Of a stretch of DNA of 64,000 bases, positions 18,028-25,725 are shown in pieces; the stretch's first letter is position 1; each line of letters begins with the position of its first letter. This stretch comes from Pyrinomonadaceae bacterium (GTDB lineage: Bacteria > Acidobacteriota > Blastocatellia > Pyrinomonadales > Pyrinomonadaceae). The translations under genes were made by a program, and so were the position numbers. The DNA is taken from assembly GCA_021463165.1 (NCBI GenBank), contig JAJTWY010000003.1, forward strand, positions 1 to 64,000, in the 5' to 3' direction. The notes below the pieces were generated by a model. The model saw nothing but the letters and a program-made list of their open reading frames with translations. It searched no databases and had not been told where the DNA came from.

Positions 18028-18843
18028 ATGGAGCCGCTTGCACCCGAAGAGGTCGAACTCAAGAAAAAGAGGGCCGTCCTCGAACGGCTAAAGGATCGAC
18101 TTGCCGACCGCGAAGAGGAGATGGCAGATCTCCGGGCCGAACTTAAACAGTTCGAAGCGAATTACTCAATGCAGGTTGGAAGGCTCTATGCCGAACTTGA
18201 CGAGATCGAGGCCGAGATCGCCGAGGAAGAGTATAAGCTGGTCCCGGATGACGAGGAGATCAAGAAGAAGGCCGAGGAACTGCGGCGTCGGGCCGAGGAA
18301 TCGGCTGCGCGGGCACTCGAGGCCGCCGAAGCTGCCGACCGCAAGTGGGAACCGACGACCGAGGCAAAGAAGGCGTATCACAGTCTCGCGCGAACCATCC
18401 ATCCGGATCTTGCCCTGGACGCCGCTGAAAAAGAGAGGCGCCACGGCCTTATGGCCCAGTTGAATCAGGCGTATTCCTCAGGCGACCAAGCCGAGTTGAG
18501 CCGCTTGGCCGATGAGTTTAGAAATAGCCCCGACCTGGTCAGCGGCGACTCCATCGGCGATGAGCTTGTTCGTGCGATAAGGCAGATCTCACAGGTAAAG
18601 CATCGATTGCTTGTACTTGCAAGGGAAAGGACCGAGGCCGAAGGATCGGAATTGTACGCCCTACGAGAAAAAATGATCGCCGAGGAGGCAGAAGGCCGGG
18701 ATATGATCGCACAAATGTCGGCCAGAACGGTAGTTCAGATCCGTAAATCAACACGCCGGCTTGAGAACCTTAAGACGGTAAATCAAGCGGCTGAGGAATA
18801 TGTGAAGGAAAAGTACGGAATGGAAATATCCGATTTTCGTTAG
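18028..18843 (+). CDS. Coiled-coil protein with an embedded J-domain-like segment
   Basis: A 271-aa protein starting 2 bp after bshB1, so probably co-transcribed. Residues ~8-105 are a long charged coiled coil (EEEMADLRAELKQFE and similar). A J-domain-like segment follows with the HPD tripeptide at H125-D127, flanked by AYHSLARTI and LMAQLNQAYSSGD. The C-terminal part is again helical. J-domains stimulate DnaK ATPase; a central J segment without the DnaJ Gly/Phe or zinc regions suggests a specialised co-chaperone. Its link to bacillithiol is unknown. Confidence 0.7.
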   Translation: MEPLAPEEVELKKKRAVLERLKDRLADREEEMADLRAELKQFEANYSMQVGRLYAELDEIEAEIAEEEYKLVPDDEEIKKKAEELRRRAEESAARALEAAEAADRKWEPTTEAKKAYHSLARTIHPDLALDAAEKERRHGLMAQLNQAYSSGDQAELSRLADEFRNSPDLVSGDSIGDELVRAIRQISQVKHRLLVLARERTEAEGSELYALREKMIAEEAEGRDMIAQMSARTVVQIRKSTRRLENLKTVNQAAEEYVKEKYGMEISDFR

Positions 18844-18895
18844 GCATCGGCTGACCCCTGCCGGCTTTACCCCGTGACTTTGCATTCCCATCCTC

Positions 18896-18923
18896 TTGAC
18901 ACCGTGCGATCTTTATGTAAGAT
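18896..18923 (+). promoter_or_regulatory. Near-consensus sigma-70 promoter of an orphan RNA
   Basis: TTGACA at 18896-18901, a 16-bp spacer and TAAGAT at 18918-18923, predicting a start near 18930. No open reading frame of convincing length follows before the terminator at 19044. Confidence 0.75.
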
Positions 18924-18929
18924 TTTTTA

Positions 18930-19080
18930 CAAAGTTCCGGTGGAGCCGGTAAAGCGATTTACCTGCCGCAGTGGTTGGCTCCAAGAGTGTTTAGAATTCG
19001 AATTTTCGCGGGCCGTACACGCCCTGTGTGCGCCGCGGAAATAGGGGGAGACGGTGTGGGAGACGTTTCCCCCGCTTAAT
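18930..19080 (+). ncRNA. Candidate structured small RNA (~150 nt)
   Basis: The region lies between convergent genes with its own promoter and terminator. Two folded domains are visible. In the first, GGAGCC (18942-18947) pairs with GGCTCC (18977-18982) and encloses a perfect GGTAAA-gcga-TTTACC hairpin. In the second, TTCGCGG (19005-19011) pairs with CCGCGGAA (19033-19040, one bulge) around GTACAC/GTGTGC. The terminator stem is the third. It does not match the parts of 6S, SRP, tmRNA or RNase P that I know. The role is unknown: regulatory sRNA is inferred from architecture alone. Confidence 0.55.
19044..19080 (+). terminator. Terminator of the orphan RNA
   Basis: GGGGGAGACG (19044-19053) pairs with CGTTTCCCCC (19064-19073, one G-U) around a 10-nt loop and is followed by GCTTAATTTT. 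The U tract is interrupted. It ends against the 3' end of the convergent flavoprotein gene. Confidence 0.65.
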
Positions 19081-19081
19081 T

Positions 19082-20239
19082 TTAAACTGCGTCCCCGGCC
19101 GCAAATCCTGAGGCCCATGCCCATTGGAAGTTGTATCCGCCCAGCCAGCCTGTTACATCCACCACTTCGCCGATAAAATAGAGACCGGGTACGCGCTTCG
19201 ATCCCATCGTCGTAGAAGAAAGCTCATCCGTCGAAACGCCGCCGAGCGTGACTTCCGCACGGTCGTAACCCTCGGTCTGCGAGAATTGAAACCTCCACTG
19301 ATGCAGCATCGCCGCTATCTCATCGCGCTCTTTAGCTGAAAGTTTCGACACCGGTTTATCGCCCGGGACCTTTGCGGCAAGGTGCCGTGCGAGTCGTTGG
19401 GGCAAGTAGAGGCCAAGGAAGTTCTGGATCCTCTGATTGTTTCCGTCTATGGTTTTGAGCAGTTCGCCGACATCCTTTTCGGGAAGCAGGTCAACCACAA
19501 CGTCCTCGCCCTTTTTCCAATAGTTCGATGTTTGGAGGATCGCCGGGCCGGACAGGCCGCGATGAGTGAATAGAATATTTTCGCGAAAACTCTGCTTCCC
19601 CGAACCGACTTCAGCATCGACCGAAACACCGGCAAGATCCGTCCACCCGCCGCCTTCGACGACCATCGCGACCAGTGATGGCCGCGTTTCAACGATCTTC
19701 AGGCCAAACTGGCGAGCAAGGCGATAACCGAGACCGCTGGCACCGATCTTCGGGAACGAAAGCCCACCGCATGCGATCACTAAGCTTTGTGACCTGAATG
19801 TCCCCCCGCTTGTCTCGACCTTGAAATCCCCATCCTTGCTGACAGTGAGCACCTCGCATCTGGTCTTGATCTCGGCCCGAGCCGCGCGGCATTCGGAAAG
19901 AAGCATATCGACGATCGACCGCGAGTTCTCCTTACAAAAGAGCTGCCCAAGCTTCTTTTCATAGAATTCGATCTTGTGCTTTTTTACCAGTCGAACAAGA
20001 TCTTCGGGTGTGTATCGCGAAAGGGCGGATCTACAAAAGTGAGGATTCGAAGAAACGAAGTTCTCCGGCGTAGTATGAATATTCGTGAAATTACAGCGGC
20101 CGCCGCCTGAGATTATGATCTTTCGACCTGCCTCTTCATTGTGCTCGATCACAAGCACACGTTTCCCGCGCCGTCCGGCGGTCATCGCGCAGAAGAGTCC
20201 GGCCGCACCGCCGCCGATGATGATCGCGTCGTACCGCAC
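19082..20239 (-). CDS. BaiN/HI0933-family FAD-dependent oxidoreductase
   Basis: A 385-aa flavoprotein with an N-terminal FAD-binding GGGAAG motif, the family motif GGGRCNFTN near residue 45, and the C-terminal GWLGGYNFQWAWASGFAAG that closes the FAD site. Family members reduce or dehydrogenate various hydrophobic substrates; the physiological reaction here is not known. It is the last gene of a minus-strand run truB-hydrolase-flavoprotein (gap 8 bp). Confidence 0.88.
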   Translation of the reverse strand: MRYDAIIIGGGAAGLFCAMTAGRRGKRVLVIEHNEEAGRKIIISGGGRCNFTNIHTTPENFVSSNPHFCRSALSRYTPEDLVRLVKKHKIEFYEKKLGQLFCKENSRSIVDMLLSECRAARAEIKTRCEVLTVSKDGDFKVETSGGTFRSQSLVIACGGLSFPKIGASGLGYRLARQFGLKIVETRPSLVAMVVEGGGWTDLAGVSVDAEVGSGKQSFRENILFTHRGLSGPAILQTSNYWKKGEDVVVDLLPEKDVGELLKTIDGNNQRIQNFLGLYLPQRLARHLAAKVPGDKPVSKLSAKERDEIAAMLHQWRFQFSQTEGYDRAEVTLGGVSTDELSSTTMGSKRVPGLYFIGEVVDVTGWLGGYNFQWAWASGFAAGDAV

Positions 20240-20247
20240 CGCCCCGA

Positions 20248-21249
20248 TTATATTTCGAGACGAACGTCGTCGCCATCGCGCGGCCCGATCCTGCCTTTCT
20301 GATCGTGTGCAAATTCGCTCACGATCTCTGTGAAAAGATCGCTTCGCTCCTCTTGAGGAACATGGCCGCAGTCCCTAAGGATCACGAAACGAGAATTAAG
20401 TATCTCTTCGTGGAGCTTGTAGCCGTTTTTTATTGGAATGACGGTGTCGTGGTCGCCCCAGATGATGAGGGTTGGCTGGTTGATCAGATGAGCATCCTGT
20501 TCGAGACGGGCCGCGTCCCAATTACGCGATGTCGCAAGCACTGAATTGTGCCCGTCCGCCGCGTGCAGAGGACGGATCGTCGATTCTATCCTGTCATTGG
20601 TGATCAAGTGATGATTTGCCTTGGCCAGCGTGCCATGCATCCGGTAGCGGAGGAATGTTTTCGAGTCGCATAGAAAGGGCGTAATGATCTCGCCGATGCC
20701 GGGCACGGAAGCGAGCCGGAGGATCGGGTGCGATTTTAGGTCGTTGTTGCAAACTGCATCAACAAGCACGAGTTTTTCGACAAACTCCGGGTCGTTAAGC
20801 GTCAATTCAAGGGCCACGGCCCCGCCATACGAACTTCCTACAATGACGGCACGCCCGATCCCCAAACGGTTCATAAAGCGCGACACCATTCTCGCCTGCG
20901 ACTGGATCGTGTAGTCGAACCAGGCCGGTTTCTCCGAATAGCCGAATCCCAGCAGATCAACCGCGATCACGCGAAAACCAGCATCGGCCAGCATCGGTGC
21001 CGATGTTTTCCAGACGTAAACCGAGGCCGTATAACCATGAATGAGGACCATCGGCGGGTTACGCTCGTCGCCGAATTCCTGATAATGGACTCGCGCTCCA
21101 TCTACGGTAACGAAATGAGACTTGTCGGAGTGGGCGACGCGGTCCGCGACCATATCCCATTTGACAGTATCCGCCCGGGTCAGTAATTTTACCGCCACCG
21201 CGGCACCGACCGCACCGCCAACCACTATCGCCAGATCTCGCTTTTTCAT
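20248..21249 (-). CDS. Alpha/beta-fold hydrolase, membrane-anchored
   Basis: A 333-aa alpha/beta hydrolase. A hydrophobic N-terminus (~7-22) may anchor or export it. The oxyanion HG is at 71-72, nucleophile S140 sits in GSSYGG, the acid is in WGDHDT and the base in DCGHVPQEE. This is the arrangement of epoxide-hydrolase, haloalkane-dehalogenase and esterase relatives; serine as nucleophile argues for an esterase or lipase-like activity. The substrate is unknown. It lies between truB and the flavoprotein. Confidence 0.8.
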   Translation of the reverse strand: MKKRDLAIVVGGAVGAAVAVKLLTRADTVKWDMVADRVAHSDKSHFVTVDGARVHYQEFGDERNPPMVLIHGYTASVYVWKTSAPMLADAGFRVIAVDLLGFGYSEKPAWFDYTIQSQARMVSRFMNRLGIGRAVIVGSSYGGAVALELTLNDPEFVEKLVLVDAVCNNDLKSHPILRLASVPGIGEIITPFLCDSKTFLRYRMHGTLAKANHHLITNDRIESTIRPLHAADGHNSVLATSRNWDAARLEQDAHLINQPTLIIWGDHDTVIPIKNGYKLHEEILNSRFVILRDCGHVPQEERSDLFTEIVSEFAHDQKGRIGPRDGDDVRLEI

Positions 21250-21273
21250 ACGCTAGTTTGTCCCCGCATCTGA

Positions 21274-22170
21274 TTATATCAAGACCACATCCGGTTGAAT
21301 GCAATTTTCATCGGCAATGTAGCGTCCCATCGCTATCAAGGTGCCATCTGCAGCAGTCATTCTTACCGCGTCACCATCCAAAAAAACTGCTTCATGAACG
21401 CGGGTAGATAGTCCATTGCGCGTCCTTCTCACCCGTTCCGGCGAAAGGACGATCCCCGGAAGATGCGCGACGGCCTGCTCTACCGGGAGCAGGCGCGTCA
21501 CCCGCTCGGTGTCGTGTTCAAGCTCGTCGAGCGTCGCACTCTCTTCGATCGAGAACTTGCCCGCTCGCAGGCGGTGTAACGCCTCCAGATGGGCTCTGCT
21601 TCCCGCCTTCCGCCCGATGTCCTCGGCGAGCACGCGAATATACGTTCCAGCCGAGCAGGTGACGCGGATGGTCGCCGTATCGATCTCTTCACCGCCGGTC
21701 GTCGAGATCAGTTCAAGCCGGCTGATATTGACTCTTACGGCCGGCCGCTCGATGGTCTCGCCGCGTCGAGCCAGTTCGTACAGCTTTCGCCCATCGATCT
21801 TCTTTGCCGAATACATTGGCGGAACTTGCGAGATCTCGCCCCGAAGATCTGCCAAAACTCGCTTGAGCAAACCGATCTCGACCGCCCGATCGCCCGTTTC
21901 CTCAGTTCCAATCTTTGGGCTTCCGGTCGCGTCACCGGTCTCAGTCTCAAAACCAAATCGAATGACGGCTTCGTATTCCTTTTCGTCCTTGTCCAGAAAT
22001 CGCGCAAGGCGCGTCGCCTGCCCGACAAGGATCACCATGACTCCTGTCGCAAAGGGGTCAAGAGTTCCCGTGTGGCCGACGCGCTTCGTTCCCAGCCTGC
22101 GGCGGACACGGTTAACGACATCGTGCGAGGTGATGCCCGCCGGTTTGTCGATGATCAGGATGCCGTTCAT
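21274..22170 (-). CDS. truB: tRNA pseudouridine-55 synthase TruB
   Basis: Converts U55 in the T-loop of tRNAs to pseudouridine. The 298-aa protein has the catalytic Asp D38 in the motif HTGTLDPFATGVM, a following YEAVIRFG strand, and the SKKIDGRKLYELARRGE-like segment written here as YSAKKIDGRKLYE. A C-terminal PUA-like region is present. It is divergent from recX with a 40-bp gap. Confidence 0.95.
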   Translation of the reverse strand: MNGILIIDKPAGITSHDVVNRVRRRLGTKRVGHTGTLDPFATGVMVILVGQATRLARFLDKDEKEYEAVIRFGFETETGDATGSPKIGTEETGDRAVEIGLLKRVLADLRGEISQVPPMYSAKKIDGRKLYELARRGETIERPAVRVNISRLELISTTGGEEIDTATIRVTCSAGTYIRVLAEDIGRKAGSRAHLEALHRLRAGKFSIEESATLDELEHDTERVTRLLPVEQAVAHLPGIVLSPERVRRTRNGLSTRVHEAVFLDGDAVRMTAADGTLIAMGRYIADENCIQPDVVLI

Positions 22171-22210
22171 AATATTCTGGTAAACATCCAGTTTAGCAAG
22201 GGATCCGGCT

Positions 22211-22768
22211 GTGTGGCGACGAAAGGTACGATCTCATGACGAACGGGTTCGCGTGGTAAAGGACGCCGAGCGCTCGCGCGAGCGTACGATGAACCGCGCC
22301 GTCAAACTCCTTGCAGCAAAGCCTCGCTCTGTTGCTGAACTTCGCGAACGCCTGCTAGAAAAGCTTTGGACAGATGAGAGTATCGTGACCGCCGTCATCG
22401 AGAGATTGATCGAGTATAACTACCTCGATGACGAGCAATATGCTCGCGACATTGCCCTCTCAAAGCTGCGTCAAAGGCCGCAGGGAAGAAGGCGTTTGCA
22501 GCAAACGATGTCGCAGAAGAAGCTGGATAAGGAAACCGTTGCGGAGGCGATCAACACCGCTTTCGAGAAACTCCCTGAATCAGATCTCATCGACCTTGCC
22601 ATAGAAAAGCGAGTCAGAATAAAGGGCAGGCCCGAGACCAGAGAGGATACAAAAAAATTCTACGACCATCTGCTTCGGCGGGGCTTTTCCTACGAGCTGA
22701 TCAGGGAAAAGATGGCATCGATGCCTCGATCCGCCGAAGGCCGGGACGACGTCATCGACGAAACGTAA
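22211..22768 (+). CDS. recX: RecX-family regulator of RecA
   Basis: A 185-aa protein of three-helix repeats, as in RecX, which binds and limits RecA filaments. The motifs are LLAAKPRSVAELRERL, then IEYNYLDDEQYARDIA, then RPQGRRRLQQTMSQKKLD, with a final LRRGFSYELI. The start is GTG 22211 with AAGGGA 8-9 nt upstream. recA is not in the window. Confidence 0.88.
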   Translation: MWRRKVRSHDERVRVVKDAERSRERTMNRAVKLLAAKPRSVAELRERLLEKLWTDESIVTAVIERLIEYNYLDDEQYARDIALSKLRQRPQGRRRLQQTMSQKKLDKETVAEAINTAFEKLPESDLIDLAIEKRVRIKGRPETREDTKKFYDHLLRRGFSYELIREKMASMPRSAEGRDDVIDET

Positions 22769-22869
22769 CCGTTGCAGATGCTCGCCTGCCGATCAACCGA
22801 TCAAACTTTTTTGAATCCGATCCCGAACGATCTTCGAAATGCAGTTCAGAAGGCCGATGGCCCCGGGCC

Positions 22870-22901
22870 GTTCACTGCGGTGGCTGCGGTGAACAGCTCT
22901 T
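22870..22901 (+). terminator. Rho-independent terminator of recX
   Basis: GTTCACTGC (22870-22878) pairs with GCGGTGAAC (22886-22894, one G-U) around a 7-nt loop; AGCTCTTTTT follows. Confidence 0.75.
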
Positions 22902-22950
22902 TTTCGAAAAGGATCCTCTCCTTACCATAGGAGAGATGGCGGGGTTGGTC

Positions 22951-23061
22951 CGATGATCGAGGGAAAAAAGCTATCAAGGTCTCTCGTTAGCCGACGTTTC
23001 TGGAGGGGTACAAAGGCTGACGGGAATGGGAAAGACTCTCGATCGTCGGACACGCCCGTCC
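22951..23061 (+). ncRNA. Candidate structured RNA or leader element upstream of msrB
   Basis: Three nested stems can be drawn. CGATGATCGAG (22951-22961) pairs with CTCGATCGTCG (23038-23048, one G-U). GTCT (22979-22982) pairs with AGAC (23033-23036). CGTTAGCC (22985-22992) pairs with GGCTGACG (23015-23022, one G-U) around a 22-nt purine-rich loop. A small GGAC/GTCC hairpin follows at 23048-23061. The element is 100 nt upstream of msrB on the coding strand. It does not fit the riboswitch classes I checked by eye. It may be a leader, an independent sRNA or coincidence. Confidence 0.4.
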
Positions 23062-23161
23062 TTTCACGTCAAACCCAAACAAAATTCGGGAATAGAATTG
23101 CGGAAATTTTCAATTTCGTATCCGAGACCGGTTTTTCGCCTTATACTGGTAATCATCAGGT

Positions 23162-23734
23162 ATGAAGTTCAAGTTCGCTATCAGCTTTTCATTGGTCGGC
23201 ACGGCCCTCTTCCTCGGGGCCGCGGTTGGACACGTTTCAACCTCAGCGAAAGATCAGGCAAATGCCCTGCCGATGCCCACGCCAAAAACTGTGAGGTCCG
23301 TCAGCGACATAACATTTATCGATGGCGAATATGACGGCCAACCTTTGGCCCGGACCGACGCGGAGTGGAAAAAGATCCTTTCGGCGAACGAATTCTATAT
23401 TCTCAGGAAGGAGGGAACCGAAAGGCCCTACACCGGATCACTCCTCAACAACAAGAAGAAAGGTACCTATCATTGTGCGGCTTGCGGCCTGGCCCTTTTC
23501 TCGTCCGAACATAAATACAATAGCGAAACGGGCTGGCCGAGCTTCTTCAAACCTATCTATAAGAAAAATGTCGTCGAAAGGATCGACACCTCACTCGAAC
23601 AGGAAGTCCGTACCGAGACCGAATGTGCCCGCTGTGGCAGCCATCTCGGGCACGTTTTTGACGATGGCCCGCGGCCGACCGGCCTCAGATACTGCATCAA
23701 TTCGATCGCGCTAAGATTCAAACCGGCAAATTAG
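23162..23734 (+). CDS. msrB: Peptide-methionine (R)-S-oxide reductase MsrB, exported
   Basis: Reduces methionine-R-sulfoxide in oxidised proteins. The 190-aa protein begins with a hydrophobic signal or anchor segment (~5-24), placing it in the envelope. Zinc cysteines C105/C108 (HCAAC) and C155/C158 (CARC) are intact, and the catalytic C178 lies in RYCINS. SETGWPSF and HLGHVFDDGP are family hallmarks. A TATACT box at 23142-23147 would give a very short leader before ATG 23162. No msrA is adjacent. Confidence 0.93.
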   Translation: MKFKFAISFSLVGTALFLGAAVGHVSTSAKDQANALPMPTPKTVRSVSDITFIDGEYDGQPLARTDAEWKKILSANEFYILRKEGTERPYTGSLLNNKKKGTYHCAACGLALFSSEHKYNSETGWPSFFKPIYKKNVVERIDTSLEQEVRTETECARCGSHLGHVFDDGPRPTGLRYCINSIALRFKPAN

Positions 23735-24067
23735 ATCGTTGGGTCCAATGCACCGGAAGAGGCCGCTGACCCCGAGAGGCGGCCTTTTCTCGTAGGAAAA
23801 AAAGCGAAAATTGAGGCATTTGTGCAATCTCTGACATTCTGTGACATTTAGGGTTTGACGCTTCGGCCCGCCGTGATAGCCTGCAGAGCGGCTATGAGGC
23901 AAGTCTCAACAAAATGCGGCGATTGGGCGGGTAGCGCAATCCATTCTGTTTTCGTAGTCTTGATGTTGGTATCGCTGGTCGTTGCAGGCTCGACCGAGCC
24001 CTGCGTCACCGATCTCGATGCCGGGGGATCGCCGGATCTCAGTACTCCGGCGGCACAAGCGCGTAAG
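23735..24067. other. Intergenic region msrB-mnmA
   Basis: About 330 bp. It holds the msrB terminator at 23757-23790. The remainder is open in frame with mnmA back to 23855 and also open on the minus strand, but neither reading has a recognisable domain. ATAGCC/GGCTAT (around 23876-23895) and TGAG/CTCA form small adjacent hairpins. Confidence 0.5.
23757..23790 (+). terminator. Rho-independent terminator of msrB
   Basis: AGGCCGC (23760-23766) pairs with GCGGCCT (23779-23785) around a 12-nt loop and is followed by TTTTCT. Confidence 0.75.
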
Positions 24068-25180
24068 ATGAAGATCGCAGTAGCCATGAGCGGCGGCGTC
24101 GATAGTTCGGCAGCCGCTGCGCTGTTAAAAGAGCAAGGGCATGAGCTCGTCGGATTCACAATGCAGTTGTGGAATCAGCGGCGCGGTGTAAGCGTTGATG
24201 AGAACGGCGACCCGCTCCCGAGCCGCTGCTGCTCGCTTGACGACGTGTATGATGCGAGGCGCGTCGCCGAATCGCTCGGGTTCCCGTTCTACGTGCTGAA
24301 TCTCGAAAAGGAATTTGAACGCGACGTCGTCGAGCCGTTTGTCGCTGGCTATCTCTCGGGCGAGACGCCGATACCGTGCGTCGCATGCAATTCGCGGCTC
24401 AAATTTGCGTCACTCGACCGGATGGCAGTCTCGCTGGAGTGTGACAAAGTGGCTACCGGCCATTACGCGCGCGTCACCTACGATGAAGCGGCGAACCGCT
24501 ATCGGCTGTTCCGCTCGACCAACCACTGGAAAGACCAGAGCTATTTCCTTTGGGAGCTGAGCCAGGAGCAGCTTTCTCGATCGTATTTCCCGCTTGGCGA
24601 GATGCAGAAAGAAGAGGTCCGGGCGATCGCCAGGGACGCCAAGCTCTACACGGCCGAGAAGCAGGAATCGCAGGAGATCTGCTTCGTGCCGGACGGGAAA
24701 TACAGCGAATTCATCGACCGGTATCTTGCTCACGAGGGCCGCGTCACCGAACTGCCGCCGGGCGGCGATATAGTCAATACCGCCGGTGAAAAGGTTGGGA
24801 CGCATTCCGGTATCCATCGATACACGATCGGCCAGCGACGCGGCCTCGGGATCGCGCACGAAAGGCCGCTCTATGTGGTACGGATCGAACGCGCGAAGAA
24901 TCAGATCATCGTCGGTGAAGAGGACGCCCTCGAACGCGTTGAATTCGTCGCAAAAGGTGTCAACTGGATCGCATTTGAAACGCCTGCGTCACCCGTACGC
25001 GCCGAGGTCAAGATCCGTTACCGACACGACCCGGCACCGGCGACGATATATCCTCTCGGTGACGCAAACGCGCGTTTCGTTTTTGACGAACCGCAACGAG
25101 CGATCACGCCCGGCCAGGCGACCATCTTCTACGACGGAGAAGAAGTTGTCGGCGGCGGATGGATAATCCGCGACCGCTAG
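24068..25180 (+). CDS. mnmA: tRNA-specific 2-thiouridylase MnmA
   Basis: ATP-dependent thiolase that makes 2-thiouridine at wobble position 34 of tRNA-Lys, -Glu and -Gln. The 370-aa protein starts [14 protein letters not shown] (PP-loop). Catalytic cysteines are in [10 protein letters not shown] and [10 protein letters not shown], as in E. coli MnmA (Cys102 and Cys199). The frame is open to an ATG at 23855, but that extension contains a hydrophobic stretch unlike MnmA, so the internal ATG 24068 is preferred by homology. A hairpin terminator overlaps the stop. Confidence 0.95.
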   Translation: MKIAVAMSGGVDSSAAAALLKEQGHELVGFTMQLWNQRRGVSVDENGDPLPSRCCSLDDVYDARRVAESLGFPFYVLNLEKEFERDVVEPFVAGYLSGETPIPCVACNSRLKFASLDRMAVSLECDKVATGHYARVTYDEAANRYRLFRSTNHWKDQSYFLWELSQEQLSRSYFPLGEMQKEEVRAIARDAKLYTAEKQESQEICFVPDGKYSEFIDRYLAHEGRVTELPPGGDIVNTAGEKVGTHSGIHRYTIGQRRGLGIAHERPLYVVRIERAKNQIIVGEEDALERVEFVAKGVNWIAFETPASPVRAEVKIRYRHDPAPATIYPLGDANARFVFDEPQRAITPGQATIFYDGEEVVGGGWIIRDR

Positions 25181-25205
25181 ATCTTTTGAAAGATCTAATT
25201 TTTGG
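25178..25205 (+). terminator. Rho-independent terminator of mnmA
   Basis: TAGATCTT and AAGATCTA form an 8-bp stem starting at the stop codon, with a TTGA loop, followed by ATTTTT. Confidence 0.75.
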
Positions 25206-25222
25206 GACACATTCTTGGCCGC

Positions 25223-25648
25223 TCAGGCCTTCTGCTCTTTGAGAATGTCGCGTATCTCGGTCAGCAAAGTCTCCTGCGGTGGCGGCTCACTCTGCGCAGC
25301 AAGTTTTTTGAAGTAATCCATCGCGATCTTTGCAATGATGAACATCACAAAGCCGACGATCAGAAAGGTCAGAATGTCGCTGATAAGCTGCCCGTAGCGC
25401 ACCAGTGGAGCGCCGCCTTTTACCGCCGCCTCGATCTGTTCTGGTGTCGCGCCTGCTCCGAGCTTGCCACTCAAGTCATAAAACTTGGTTTTGAAATCGA
25501 TACCGCCGGTGATCAGGCCGACGAACGGCATAATGATGCCCTCAGTAAAGGTCGTGATGATCTTGCCGAAAGCGGCGCCGATGATGACGCCGATCGCCAG
25601 ATCGAGCACGTTGCCGCGGGCGATGAAAGCCTTGAATTCATTTAGCAT
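25223..25648 (-). CDS. mscL: Large-conductance mechanosensitive channel MscL
   Basis: Tension-gated channel that releases solutes on hypo-osmotic shock. The 141-aa sequence begins MLNEFKAFIARGNVLDLA with the gate-lining first transmembrane helix (IGVIIGAAFGKII). A periplasmic loop, second helix (LIVGFVMFIIAKIAM) and a charged cytoplasmic bundle (EIRDILKEQ) follow, matching the family length and layout. Confidence 0.95.
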   Translation of the reverse strand: MLNEFKAFIARGNVLDLAIGVIIGAAFGKIITTFTEGIIMPFVGLITGGIDFKTKFYDLSGKLGAGATPEQIEAAVKGGAPLVRYGQLISDILTFLIVGFVMFIIAKIAMDYFKKLAAQSEPPPQETLLTEIRDILKEQKA

Positions 25649-25677
25649 GTTGATCCCCTCGAAAAAATGGTCGTTGC

Positions 25678-25701
25678 AAAAAAAGGCGGGTCATGCCCGC
25701 C
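25678..25701 (-). terminator. Rho-independent terminator of the bactofilin gene
   Basis: On the minus strand, GGCGGG-catga-CCCGCC is followed by seven T residues. Confidence 0.85.
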
Positions 25702-25725
25702 AGTATCCGTGGAACATAGCGACCG

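Larger units (their letters stand above)
22769..23161 (+). other. Intergenic region recX-msrB with terminator and structured element
   Basis: About 390 bp without a convincing gene. It holds the recX terminator (22870-22900), a 7-bp hairpin at 22916-22935 (CTCTCCT/AGGAGAG), the nested structure at 22951-23061, and a TATACT box at 23142-23147 just before msrB. Track-length frames here look like chance. Confidence 0.6.

Noticed and set aside
18930..19080. 6S RNA, SRP RNA, tmRNA or RNase P RNA
   Set aside because: No closing stem with central bubble, no GGAAGCAGCC SRP loop, no tmRNA ends and no RNase P core could be found.
21416..22183. 255-codon plus-strand frame
   Set aside because: Antisense to truB; Ser/Arg-rich shadow with no domain.
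22960..22977. AAAAAGCTATCAA shared with the leader at 40486-40498
   Set aside because: A 13-nt match in purine-rich leaders without any further similarity is likely chance.
22951..23061. Cyclic-di-GMP, SAM, glycine riboswitch or hammerhead ribozyme
   Set aside because: GGTACAAAGGC and CGATGA..GAAA recall parts of these, but the remaining invariant bases are missing.
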